Origin: Actinophytocola algeriensis
GTDB taxonomy: Bacteria; Actinomycetota; Actinomycetes; Mycobacteriales; Pseudonocardiaceae
DNA: 64,000 nucleotides
NCBI RefSeq assembly: GCF_014203735.1
Contig: NZ_JACHJQ010000010.1
Coordinates: 186,001 to 250,000, forward strand
Direction: 5' to 3'
Position 1 is the stretch's first letter. The number at the start of each line of letters is the position of its first letter. The translations under genes were made by a program, and so were the position numbers. Below the pieces are notes generated by a model that did not search any database, was not told the DNA's origin, and saw only the letters and a list, made by a program, of their open reading frames with translations. Below, piece after piece: positions 8,521 to 16,157 of this stretch.

Positions 8521-8946
8521 CAGTAAGGGGTCGATCTCGAACACGAACGTACTCGCGCACAGCCGCTGTCAGAAGCGGGAATCCGGCACGCTGCTCTTGC
8601 GTGTCACCTGCCATTCGCCCGGCGCGGTCTCTTCTGAGAGTTCTCGAATTCTCTCTGCGCTCCACGACCCCGGCCAGTGTGTGTGCCGGACGACCATCGC
8701 CCCGACATGAGGATGCCCGAGCGCGCGTGTCCGCGCCCCGCAGATCAGCGCCCGACAACCTCGTGCCAGCCAGAATGGCGTGCCTCAAGGAGGCATTTGT
8801 CAACTGCGCGTTCGTGAGATCCGCGCCTGGCAGGCGCGTGCCGCCTAGGGTCGCCTCCCACAGGTCCGCGTGCTGGAGCCTTGCCTCGAACAGGTTGGCG
8901 CCGTCCAGCTTCGCACCCGACAGGTCCGCCCTTCAACGATACTCAC
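8521..8946 (-). pseudogene. pentapeptide-repeat protein remnant
   Basis: Read on the minus strand, about 8940 to 8729 encodes consecutive A(D/N)LxxA-type pentapeptides: ADLSGAKLDGANLFEA, HADLWEATLGGTRLPGADL and GTRLSGADLRGAD. A GTG at 8946 with GAGGAG 6 nt upstream is the likely original start, but one base is missing near 8929, so the repeats are entered out of frame. The 3' part runs into the transposase remnant and is not repeat-like. Pentapeptide proteins form right-handed beta helices and some protect gyrase. This copy is unlikely to be functional. Confidence 0.65.
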
Positions 8947-9237
8947 GCCCGGCTCCTCTGAGACAGGACAAATAGCCCCATCGGGCCCGTGGCCAACCTG
9001 AGACGAGAAACGAATCGGGCCAGATCAGCTGAGACCGAAACCGGGGCGTTCGAGACCGGACACCAGGCGAAGGGTCACTTCCATTACGAAAATCGGGAGA
9101 ACCGGCCAAGGCCTCAGGTCGACATTGCTCGCCCGACCGGTTGGGCCGCGTTGTGCATGCCGTCCAGCGACGCCGCCGCTGGTTCGCCAAGCGCCGCAGT
9201 CGATCTGGACGGCTGACCGTAGCGGTTCTCGGCGGCA

Positions 9238-9283
9238 TGGACACGGGCATGGGACTGTTGTATGTTTTTCCGAAATTCCGGAA
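9238..9283 (+). promoter_or_regulatory. promoter and possible operator of the ArsR/protease pair
   Basis: TGGACA at 9238-9243 and TATGTT at 9261-9266 are separated by 17 bp, a good sigma-70-type promoter. Just downstream lies TTCCGAAATTCCGGAA (9268-9283), containing the palindrome TTCCGGAA, placed where a bound repressor would block transcript start. Autoregulation by the ArsR-like product is an inference. Confidence 0.5.
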
Positions 9284-9287
9284 CAAC

Positions 9288-9773
9288 ATGGTGAGTGATG
9301 GACGACATCGAGGAACGCCTTGTCGCACACTTGAAGAGCGGGTCGCTGTGCTGGAGGGCGCCCGGACACCGGTTAAGCGGGTACAGGCGCGGGTCGGGGA
9401 CGGTGAGGTCACCTACGCCGGATCGGTCGGCTTCGGCGACCGGGAGTACGTGTGGGCCAAGGACCACGCGGTCGACGATCTACTGGCCGAGGACTGGCGC
9501 AGCGCGGCGGCGGTGTTGGAACGCCTCGGCAGCCCGGCACGGTTGGCGCTGCTCGCCGCGCTGCTGACGGCGCCACGCACCCGGGCACAACTGCAGGAGG
9601 CACTGGGCGACACGTCGACCGGCCACCTGTACCACCACCTGCGCGAGTTGCAGGGCGCCGGTCTGATCGCGCAGCGCAGACGGGGCGAGTACGAGATCGT
9701 CGCGCAGGCTCCGGTCCCGCTGCTGGCGATCGTCGCGGCCGCCTTGGACCTGAGCACGGGACTACCAGCATGA
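9288..9773 (+). CDS. ArsR-like winged-helix transcriptional regulator, probably frameshifted near its start
   Basis: The HTH region SAAAVLERLGSPARLALLAALL, the recognition segment GHLYHHLRELQGAGLI and a C-terminal PLLAIVAAALDL identify an ArsR-type regulator. The uninterrupted frame can start at ATG 9288 but then opens with an uncharacteristic MVSDGRHRGTPCR. ATG 9298 reads MDDIEERLVA and then leaves the frame. Removing one CA from the CACA at 9326-9329 joins MDDIEERLVA directly to LEERVAVLEGARTP, a plausible N-terminal coiled coil. So the gene may carry a 2-bp slip, or initiate further downstream. It ends in ATGA overlap with the protease gene. Confidence 0.75.
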   Translation: MVSDGRHRGTPCRTLEERVAVLEGARTPVKRVQARVGDGEVTYAGSVGFGDREYVWAKDHAVDDLLAEDWRSAAAVLERLGSPARLALLAALLTAPRTRAQLQEALGDTSTGHLYHHLRELQGAGLIAQRRRGEYEIVAQAPVPLLAIVAAALDLSTGLPA

Positions 9774-10849
9774 AGGCCGCCCGCCGCGCCTGGGCACGCG
9801 GCGACGTCGAGGAGGCCGGGCGGCTGGCGACCGACGATCGCCAGCGCTTCCTGGTCCACTACGTGCGTGGTCGCTACGAGCAGGCCCTGGCCTGCTACGC
9901 CGCCGCTGGTCGTCCCCGCTCGCTGGACGAGCCGGTGGCACACGCCCTGCTGCACCGGGACCGCCCCGCCGAAGCGGCCGAGCACCTGCGCCGCCGGGGC
10001 AGACGGTTACCCCCGGACCTGGTGTCCCGACTGGACACCCCACTTGCCGCCCACCTGACCGGCCCGACCGTGCTCCCCTTCGCCGACCATGCCCTGGCCC
10101 AGTACCTGCCCGCGGTCAGCGCGACCATCGACAACCACCCCGTGCTCGCGCACCTGGACACCGGCGGCACGTTCCTCGTCATGGGTGTCGAGCGCGCCAG
10201 GGCACTCGGCATCACCCTCACCCCCAACGGCCGCGCCCACCACGGCACCACCCGCACCACCTTCTACACCGGCACGGCCGGCGAACTCACCCTCGGCGGA
10301 GCCACGCTGACCAACGTCCCGGTCGAGGCCGCGCCGACGCTGCGCGGCACCCAGGACGTGATCATCATCGGAACCAACATCCTGCAACGGTTCCTGGCCA
10401 CCATCGACGCCCCGGCCGAACGCCTGGCCCTCGCCCCGCGCGGCACCCCACCACCACCCGGCCATCGGGTGGCGTTCCACCTGTGGGCCGACCACTTCAT
10501 GTTCGCCCGCGGCGGCTTCGGTCCCCACCAGGACCTGAACTTCTTCATCGACTCCGGCCTGGTGTACGTGATCGACGACCGGCAGGCGTGCCTGTACACC
10601 ACCGCCCAGCACTACCGCCGCTGGGGCATGCCACACCCGCCCCCGCACTTCACCGCCCCCGCCCCGATCCACCTCGGTCCCCTGTCCCAATCGGACCAGT
10701 TCGTGGCCACCACCCCCACCCGCCGCGTCCCATGGCGCGACTTCGGCGGCGTCCGCATCGACGGCCTACTCTCCTGGGCGTTCCTCAAGAACTACACGTG
10801 GACCCTGGACTTCGACCGCCACGAATACACCTTCTCCCAGTCCCAGTAA
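9770..10849 (+). CDS. retropepsin-like aspartic protease with two D(T/S)G motifs
   Basis: 359 aa. Residues 1-85 are a helical, TPR-like lead (RFLVHYVRGRYEQALACYAA). Two retropepsin-like halves follow. The first has LAHLDTGGTFLVMG (Asp about 130) and closes with IIIGTNILQRFLATID. The second has NFFIDSGLVYVIDD (Asp about 261) and closes with LLSWAFLKNYTWTLDF. Each half therefore supplies the catalytic Asp loop and the distal hydrophobic-Gly/Ser segment, as in bilobal pepsins but in one bacterial cytoplasmic-looking chain. No signal peptide or membrane helix is seen. The start overlaps the regulator stop (ATGA), so the two are co-translated. The physiological substrate is unknown. Confidence 0.78.
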   Translation: MKAARRAWARGDVEEAGRLATDDRQRFLVHYVRGRYEQALACYAAAGRPRSLDEPVAHALLHRDRPAEAAEHLRRRGRRLPPDLVSRLDTPLAAHLTGPTVLPFADHALAQYLPAVSATIDNHPVLAHLDTGGTFLVMGVERARALGITLTPNGRAHHGTTRTTFYTGTAGELTLGGATLTNVPVEAAPTLRGTQDVIIIGTNILQRFLATIDAPAERLALAPRGTPPPPGHRVAFHLWADHFMFARGGFGPHQDLNFFIDSGLVYVIDDRQACLYTTAQHYRRWGMPHPPPHFTAPAPIHLGPLSQSDQFVATTPTRRVPWRDFGGVRIDGLLSWAFLKNYTWTLDFDRHEYTFSQSQ

Positions 10850-10918
10850 CGCAGCGGATGATGTCGCTCCCAGCAGGTACCGTGATTCGACGGTCGTGGG
10901 CAGGGAGAACGCCGGACG

Positions 10919-12223
10919 GTGTCGATTACCAGGATGCTGTCGGGAGACACTGGCGAAGCCGTACGGAAGAGGGGAGCCGGGGCACTGGCACTGTCTGTCG
11001 AGGATGCCCACCGCCGCATCCAGCAGGCCGCGCTGACCGAGTCGGCGGTCGGCCGGATCGGTTTGGAGCTGGAGAACCACGTCGTCGACCTCGGCGACCC
11101 GGCGCGGCCGGTGTGCTGGGACCGGCTCGAACCACTGCCTGCCGCCGTGCGCGAGGCGGCCGGGGCCTGCGCCGTGAGCAGGGAGCCAGGAGGACAGCTG
11201 GAGCTGTCGGCGCCGCCGAGGGCGAGCGTGTCCGCCGCGGTCGCCGCGTTGCGCGCCGACCTCGACCGCGTCCGGGCCGCCCTGGCGCCGCACGGTGTTG
11301 GTCTCGCCCAGGTGGGGACCGATCCGCTGCGCACCCCGCGCCGGGCCAACCCCAGCGACCGGTACCGGGCGATGGAGGAGCACTTCGCGGCGGTGGGCAC
11401 GGTGGTGCCCGGCAGGGTGACGATGAACGCCACCGCCTCCGTCCAGGTCAACCTGGACGCAGGCCCGCGACGAGTCTGGCCGGACCGGGTCGCCCACGCC
11501 TACCGGCTGGGCCCCGCCCTCGTGGCGATCTCGGCCACTTCGCCGTGGTTGTGCGGCGCGCCGACCGGTTGGCAGTCGTCGCGTCTGCGGGCGTGGTTCG
11601 GCCTGGATCAGCGGCGGTGCCTGCCCTTCTTCGACGCCGGGAGCCGGGGGACAGTCACCGACCCGACGACCGCGTGGGCCCGGTTCGCGTTGCGGGCCCC
11701 GTTGATGTTCGTCAGGACGGGCGACGGCCTGTCCGCGGTGCGGGCGGACGTCACGTTCGAGCAGTGGGTGACCGGCGAGGTGCGGCTGAGCGGCAGGTCG
11801 CCCACGGTCGCGGACCTCGATCTCCACCTGACCACGTTGTTCCCGCCGGTGCGGATGCGCGGCTACCTCGAGCTGCGGTACCTCGACGCGCTGCCCACCC
11901 GGTGGTGGCCCGCGGTCGTCGCCGTCACCACTACGCTCATGGACGACCCGGTCGCCGCCGACCTCGCGGCCGAGGCAGCCGAACCCACCGACTCGCTCTG
12001 GTCGCAGGCCGCGCACCAGGGCCTGGCGGACCCGCGGCTCGCCAACGCCGCCTCCCGGTGCCTGCACATCGCCGCCGACCGGGTGCCCACCGAACTGCGC
12101 CCGGCGGTGGCCGACCTGGTGGACCTGGTGGAGTCAGGCCGCTCGCCGGGCGACCTGCTCGCGGAGCGGTTCCGGGCGATCGGCCCTCAAGCCGCCCTCG
12201 CGGAACTCGCCCGGAGTACGTGA
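10919..12223 (+). CDS. egtA: EgtA-like glutamate-cysteine ligase
   Basis: 434 aa. It would make gamma-glutamylcysteine, the sulfur donor used by EgtB in ergothioneine synthesis. Strong family landmarks are GRIGLELENHVVDLGDP, the substrate region GTDPLRTPRRANPSDRYRAM, TMNATASVQVNLDAGP and LTTLFPPVRMRGYLELRYLD. GTG at 10919 begins MSITRML, and ATG 10934 is an alternative. The rest of the pathway (egtB, C, D, E) is not in this window, which is unusual because actinobacterial egt genes are normally clustered. It sits alone 69 bp after the protease gene, in the same direction. Confidence 0.85.
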   Translation: MSITRMLSGDTGEAVRKRGAGALALSVEDAHRRIQQAALTESAVGRIGLELENHVVDLGDPARPVCWDRLEPLPAAVREAAGACAVSREPGGQLELSAPPRASVSAAVAALRADLDRVRAALAPHGVGLAQVGTDPLRTPRRANPSDRYRAMEEHFAAVGTVVPGRVTMNATASVQVNLDAGPRRVWPDRVAHAYRLGPALVAISATSPWLCGAPTGWQSSRLRAWFGLDQRRCLPFFDAGSRGTVTDPTTAWARFALRAPLMFVRTGDGLSAVRADVTFEQWVTGEVRLSGRSPTVADLDLHLTTLFPPVRMRGYLELRYLDALPTRWWPAVVAVTTTLMDDPVAADLAAEAAEPTDSLWSQAAHQGLADPRLANAASRCLHIAADRVPTELRPAVADLVDLVESGRSPGDLLAERFRAIGPQAALAELARST

Positions 12224-12358
12224 TCGCCTACACCGGACTTGCGGTGGACTTGTCCTCGTCTTATCCCCATCGCCGACGTCGATGACCTGCCACTCCCCCG
12301 CACGCCATCGTCCACTGGTCGCGGCGCGTCAAGGAGCAGACGCTCGCACGAAGGCTGA

Positions 12359-12934
12359 TCAGGGTGCGACGAGCGCGCGTCGCAGCTGGGCGGCGAGGTC
12401 GGCGCGGTCGAGCTGGTCGTCACGCAGTACCGACTGCATGAGCAGGCCGCACAACAGGGCGCCGAGCATCTGCCCGGTAAGCGGGTCGGTGCGGGCCCGC
12501 AGCACGGCGGCCAGTGCGTCGTCCCATGCCACGGCGGCCTGCCGCAGGTGCGGGCGGTGCAGCGCGAGCGCGTAGAGGTTGTACTCGGCCATCGTGTCGG
12601 CTCGCTTCTCGGTGACCGAGCGGAGCACGAAATCGGCGAGTGCCGCCGCGAGGTCGGCGTCCGGTTCGAGCGACTGCTCCCAGGCGCGCAGTTCGGTGAC
12701 GCTGCGTTCGGCCGCCTTGTCCAGCGCCGCGGCGATCAGGTCGTCCAGGGTGGCGAAGTGGTAGGTGGTCGAGCCGAGGGGCACACCCGCGGCAGCGGCG
12801 ACCTTGCGGTGGGTCAGGCCGTCGATGCCCCGCTCGCCGACGACCGTGACGGCCGCCCTGGCGATGCGGTCGCGGCGGTCGCGGTCCGTCGGGCCTCGTC
12901 GCCGCACCACGGTCGCACCTTCGTCCCCACTCAT
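12359..12934 (-). CDS. betI: BetI-like TetR-family repressor of choline/betaine genes
   Basis: 191 aa. The N-terminal HTH is recognisable: ARAAVTVVGERGIDGLTHRKVAAAAGVPLGSTTYHFATLDDL. The C-terminal ligand domain has LLCGLLMQSVLRDD. TetR repressors of this type bind near their own promoter and release DNA in the presence of choline or betaine aldehyde. It is divergent from betB, and the 91-bp space between them holds a 33-bp palindrome that is the obvious operator. ATG 12934 is taken as start, because longer in-frame extensions run through that operator. Confidence 0.85.
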   Translation of the reverse strand: MSGDEGATVVRRRGPTDRDRRDRIARAAVTVVGERGIDGLTHRKVAAAAGVPLGSTTYHFATLDDLIAAALDKAAERSVTELRAWEQSLEPDADLAAALADFVLRSVTEKRADTMAEYNLYALALHRPHLRQAAVAWDDALAAVLRARTDPLTGQMLGALLCGLLMQSVLRDDQLDRADLAAQLRRALVAP

Positions 12935-12961
12935 GGCATCAACGGTATCCCGCCTGTATGT

Positions 12962-12994
12962 GGACGAGCGTACACATAATGTGTACGCTCGTCC
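12962..12994. promoter_or_regulatory. 33-bp perfect palindrome, probable BetI operator
   Basis: Arms GGACGAGCGTACACAT and ATGTGTACGCTCGTCC (16 bp each, no mismatch) flank one A. It lies midway between betI and betB and contains CATAAT at 12975-12980, a likely -10 element for betB. The mirrored sequence serves the other strand. A dimeric TetR protein bound here would shut both promoters. Confidence 0.85.
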
Positions 12995-13025
12995 GCATTT
13001 CCGTTCGGGGACGGAGGGGCAGACG

Positions 13026-14495
13026 ATGCCGGAGTTGTTCATCGACGGGCGGTGGACCTCGTCTGCCGGCAGCCGGGACGTGGTCAGCCCTGCTGACGGC
13101 AGCACGCTGGCCACCGTGTCCGAGGCCGATGCCGGCGACGTGGCCGCCGCCGTCGCGGCCGCCAGGGCGGCGTTCGACACCGGGCCATGGCGTGCGACCA
13201 GTGCCCGCGAGCGGGGCGACCTGCTGCGCGGGGTCGCCGATCTGCTCGTCCGCGACCGCGAGGAACTCGCTCGTACCGAGACGCTGGACACCGGCAAGAC
13301 GCTCCGTGAGGGGCGGATCGACGTCGACGACGTGGCAGCCGTGTTCCGCTACTACGCGAACCTGGCCGACTCCGATGCGGGCCGGGTGGTCGACACCGGC
13401 AATCCGGGTGTGGTCAGCAGGGTCGTGCGTGAGCCGGTCGGGGTGTGCGCGTTGATCGCACCCTGGAACTACCCGATGCTGCAGATGTCCTGGAAGCTCG
13501 CGCCCGCTCTCGCCGCCGGCAACACCGTGGTGTGCAAGCCGAGCGAGGTCACTCCACTGTCGACGGTCCACATGGTCCGGCTGGTGGCCGAGGCCGGTGT
13601 GCCGGACGGTGTGGTCAACCTGGTGCTGGGTGACGGCGCGGTCGTCGGCTCCGCGATGGTGGAGCATCCGGACGTCGACCTCGTGTCGTTCACCGGGGGG
13701 CTCGCCACCGGCAGGCGGATCATGGCGATGGCCGCGCCGGACGTGAAGCGGGTGGCGCTGGAGTTGGGTGGAAAGAACCCCAACGTGGTGTTCGCCGACG
13801 CCGATTTCGACACCGCCGTCGACTACGCGCTCACCGCCGCGTTCCTCCACTCCGGACAGGTCTGCTCGGCAGGCTCCCGGCTGATCGTCGCGGAGTCGAT
13901 ACACGACGAGTTCGTCGCCGAGCTGGCGTGGCGTGCCGAACGGATCCGGCTCGGCAACGGCATGGACGAGGCGAGCGAGTGCGGGCCGCTGGTGTCGGCC
14001 GCGCACCGGGACAAGGTCGAACGCCACATCGAGAAGGCGGTCGCCGAGGGCGCCACGCTGGTCACCGGCGGCACTCGCCCGGACGGCGAGGAGTTCAGCG
14101 CGGGTTACTTCCTGCGGCCGGCGATCTTCACCGGCTGCCACTCCGGCATGGCGATCGTGCGCGAGGAAGTGTTCGGCCCGGTGGTCACCGTCGAGACGTT
14201 CGGTTCCGAAGCCGAAGCCGTGGCGATCGCCAACGACACCGACTACGGCCTGGCGGGCGCGGTGTGGACGACCGACGTCTCCCGCGCGCAGCGGGTGGCG
14301 AACGCCCTGCGGCACGGCACGGTGTGGATCAACGATTTCCACCCGTACGTACCGCAGGCGGAATGGGGTGGCTTCGGCAGATCGGGCATCGGCCGCGAGC
14401 TGGGACCGTCCGGTCTGGACGAGTACCGGGAGGCCAAGCACATCTACCACAACATCGCGCCGACCCCTGGCCGGTGGTTCGGGGGCGGTTCGTGA
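13026..14495 (+). CDS. betB: betaine-aldehyde dehydrogenase
   Basis: 489 aa, aldehyde dehydrogenase family. It oxidises betaine aldehyde to glycine betaine with NAD(P)+. Cofactor and active-site segments are intact: [47 protein letters not shown] (general-base Glu) and [14 protein letters not shown] (nucleophilic Cys). The ATG at 13026 follows GGAGGGG at 13013-13019. The gene ends in GTGA overlap with betA. Assignment to betaine aldehyde rests on the betI-betA-betT context, since the motifs are shared by the whole family. Confidence 0.9.
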   Translation: MPELFIDGRWTSSAGSRDVVSPADGSTLATVSEADAGDVAAAVAAARAAFDTGPWRATSARERGDLLRGVADLLVRDREELARTETLDTGKTLREGRIDVDDVAAVFRYYANLADSDAGRVVDTGNPGVVSRVVREPVGVCALIAPWNYPMLQMSWKLAPALAAGNTVVCKPSEVTPLSTVHMVRLVAEAGVPDGVVNLVLGDGAVVGSAMVEHPDVDLVSFTGGLATGRRIMAMAAPDVKRVALELGGKNPNVVFADADFDTAVDYALTAAFLHSGQVCSAGSRLIVAESIHDEFVAELAWRAERIRLGNGMDEASECGPLVSAAHRDKVERHIEKAVAEGATLVTGGTRPDGEEFSAGYFLRPAIFTGCHSGMAIVREEVFGPVVTVETFGSEAEAVAIANDTDYGLAGAVWTTDVSRAQRVANALRHGTVWINDFHPYVPQAEWGGFGRSGIGRELGPSGLDEYREAKHIYHNIAPTPGRWFGGGS

Positions 14496-16153
14496 GCACT
14501 GAGCGCTTCGACTACGTCATCGTCGGCGGCGGGTCCGCCGGGTGCGTGCTCGCCAACCGGCTGTCCGCCGATCCCGGCACGACCGTGCTGGTGCTGGAGG
14601 CGGGCCGCCCGGACTGGCGGTGGGACCTGCTCATCCACATGCCCGCCGCGCTGACCATGGTGATCGGCAACCGCTTCTACGACTGGTGCTACGAGTCCGA
14701 GCCCGAACCGTTCATGGGCGGGCGGCGGGTCAGCCACGGTCGAGGCAAGGTCCTCGGCGGCTCCAGTTCGATCAACGGCATGATCTTCCAGCGCGGCAAC
14801 CCGATGGACCTGGAGCGCTGGGCCGCGGATCCCGGCATGGAGACCTGGGACTTCGCGCACTGCCTGCCGTACTTCAAGAAGATGGAGCACTGCGTCGCGG
14901 GCGCCGACGACTGGCGCGGGCAGGGCGGCCCGCTCTGGCTGGAACGCGGCGCGGCGGTCAACCCGCTGTTCGACGCGTTCCTCGCCGCCGCGGAGCAGGC
15001 GGGTCACCCGCTCACCGACGACGTCAACGGCTTCCGGCAGGAGGGCTTCGCGCGCTTCGACCGCACGATCCGCGACGGCCGCCGCTGGTCGGCCGCCCGC
15101 GCCTACCTGCACCCGGTGCGCGACCGGCCCAACCTGACCGTGCGCTGCCTCTCCCAGGTCGACCGGGTGCGCTTCGCGGGCACCCGCGCGGTGGGCGTCG
15201 ACTACCGCAGGACGGGCGGTCGCACCCGCCGCGTCGAGGCCGGTGAGGTCATCCTGTGCGGCGGCGCGGTCAACACCCCGCAGCTGCTGCAGCTGTCCGG
15301 CATCGGCAACCCGGACGAGCTGACGCCGCTCGGAGTGGAGATGGTCCACGCGCTGCCGGGCGTCGGCGAGAACCTGCAGGACCACCTCGAGGTCTACGTC
15401 CAGCACGCCTGCACCCAGCCGATCTCGTTCAACCCCGCGCTGAAGCTGCGCAACCGGCCGGCCGTCGGACTGCGGTGGCTCCTCGGACACAAGGGTCCCG
15501 CGGCCACCAACCACTTCGAGGCGGGTGGTTTCGTCCGCGGCAACGACGAGGTCGCCTACCCGAACCTGATGTTCCACTTCCTGCCCATCGCGGTGCGCTA
15601 CGACGGCACCCAGGTGGGCGCGGAACACGGCTACCAGGTCCACATCGGACCGATGTACTCCGACGTGCGCGGCTCGGTGAAGATCACCTCCACCGATCCC
15701 CGGAAGCACCCGGCGCTGCGGTTCAACTACCTGTCGACCCCGAACGACCGCAAGGAGTGGCTCGAGGCGATCCGGGTGGCACGCGACATCCTCTCCCAGC
15801 CCGCGTTCGCCCCCTACGACGGTGGAGAGCTCTCCCCCGGCCCCGATGTCCGGTCCGACGAGGAGATCCTCGGCTGGGTGGCCAGGGACGCCGAGACCGC
15901 CTACCACCCGTCGTGCTCCGCACGGATGGGCATCGACGACATGTCCGTCGTGGACCCGGAGTCCATGGCCGTGCACGGCGTCACCGGGCTGCGGGTGGTC
16001 GACGCGTCCGCGATGCCCTACCTCACCAACGGCAACATCTACGCCCCGGTGATCATGCTCGCCGAGAAGGCCGCCGACCTGATTCTCGGCAACACCCCGC
16101 TTCGACCAGCCACAGTGGACTACTACCGGCACGGAGCCGACCAGGAGAGGTGA
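14492..16153 (+). CDS. betA: choline dehydrogenase, GMC oxidoreductase
   Basis: 553 aa from GTG 14492, coupled to betB. It oxidises choline to betaine aldehyde. The FAD site is [22 protein letters not shown] signatures are [19 protein letters not shown] and [18 protein letters not shown], and the C-terminal catalytic region has [10 protein letters not shown] and [18 protein letters not shown]. Length is normal. The operon order B-A-T, with a 4-nt gap to the transporter, indicates a complete uptake and oxidation unit for osmoprotection or choline catabolism. Confidence 0.92.
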   Translation: MSTERFDYVIVGGGSAGCVLANRLSADPGTTVLVLEAGRPDWRWDLLIHMPAALTMVIGNRFYDWCYESEPEPFMGGRRVSHGRGKVLGGSSSINGMIFQRGNPMDLERWAADPGMETWDFAHCLPYFKKMEHCVAGADDWRGQGGPLWLERGAAVNPLFDAFLAAAEQAGHPLTDDVNGFRQEGFARFDRTIRDGRRWSAARAYLHPVRDRPNLTVRCLSQVDRVRFAGTRAVGVDYRRTGGRTRRVEAGEVILCGGAVNTPQLLQLSGIGNPDELTPLGVEMVHALPGVGENLQDHLEVYVQHACTQPISFNPALKLRNRPAVGLRWLLGHKGPAATNHFEAGGFVRGNDEVAYPNLMFHFLPIAVRYDGTQVGAEHGYQVHIGPMYSDVRGSVKITSTDPRKHPALRFNYLSTPNDRKEWLEAIRVARDILSQPAFAPYDGGELSPGPDVRSDEEILGWVARDAETAYHPSCSARMGIDDMSVVDPESMAVHGVTGLRVVDASAMPYLTNGNIYAPVIMLAEKAADLILGNTPLRPATVDYYRHGADQER

Positions 16154-16157
16154 CGCC

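Noticed and set aside
8372-8803. 143-codon minus-strand frame taken as a complete gene
   Set aside because: Only its first part is pentapeptide repeat. The rest is antisense to the ISL3 remnant and the true start is upstream and out of frame.
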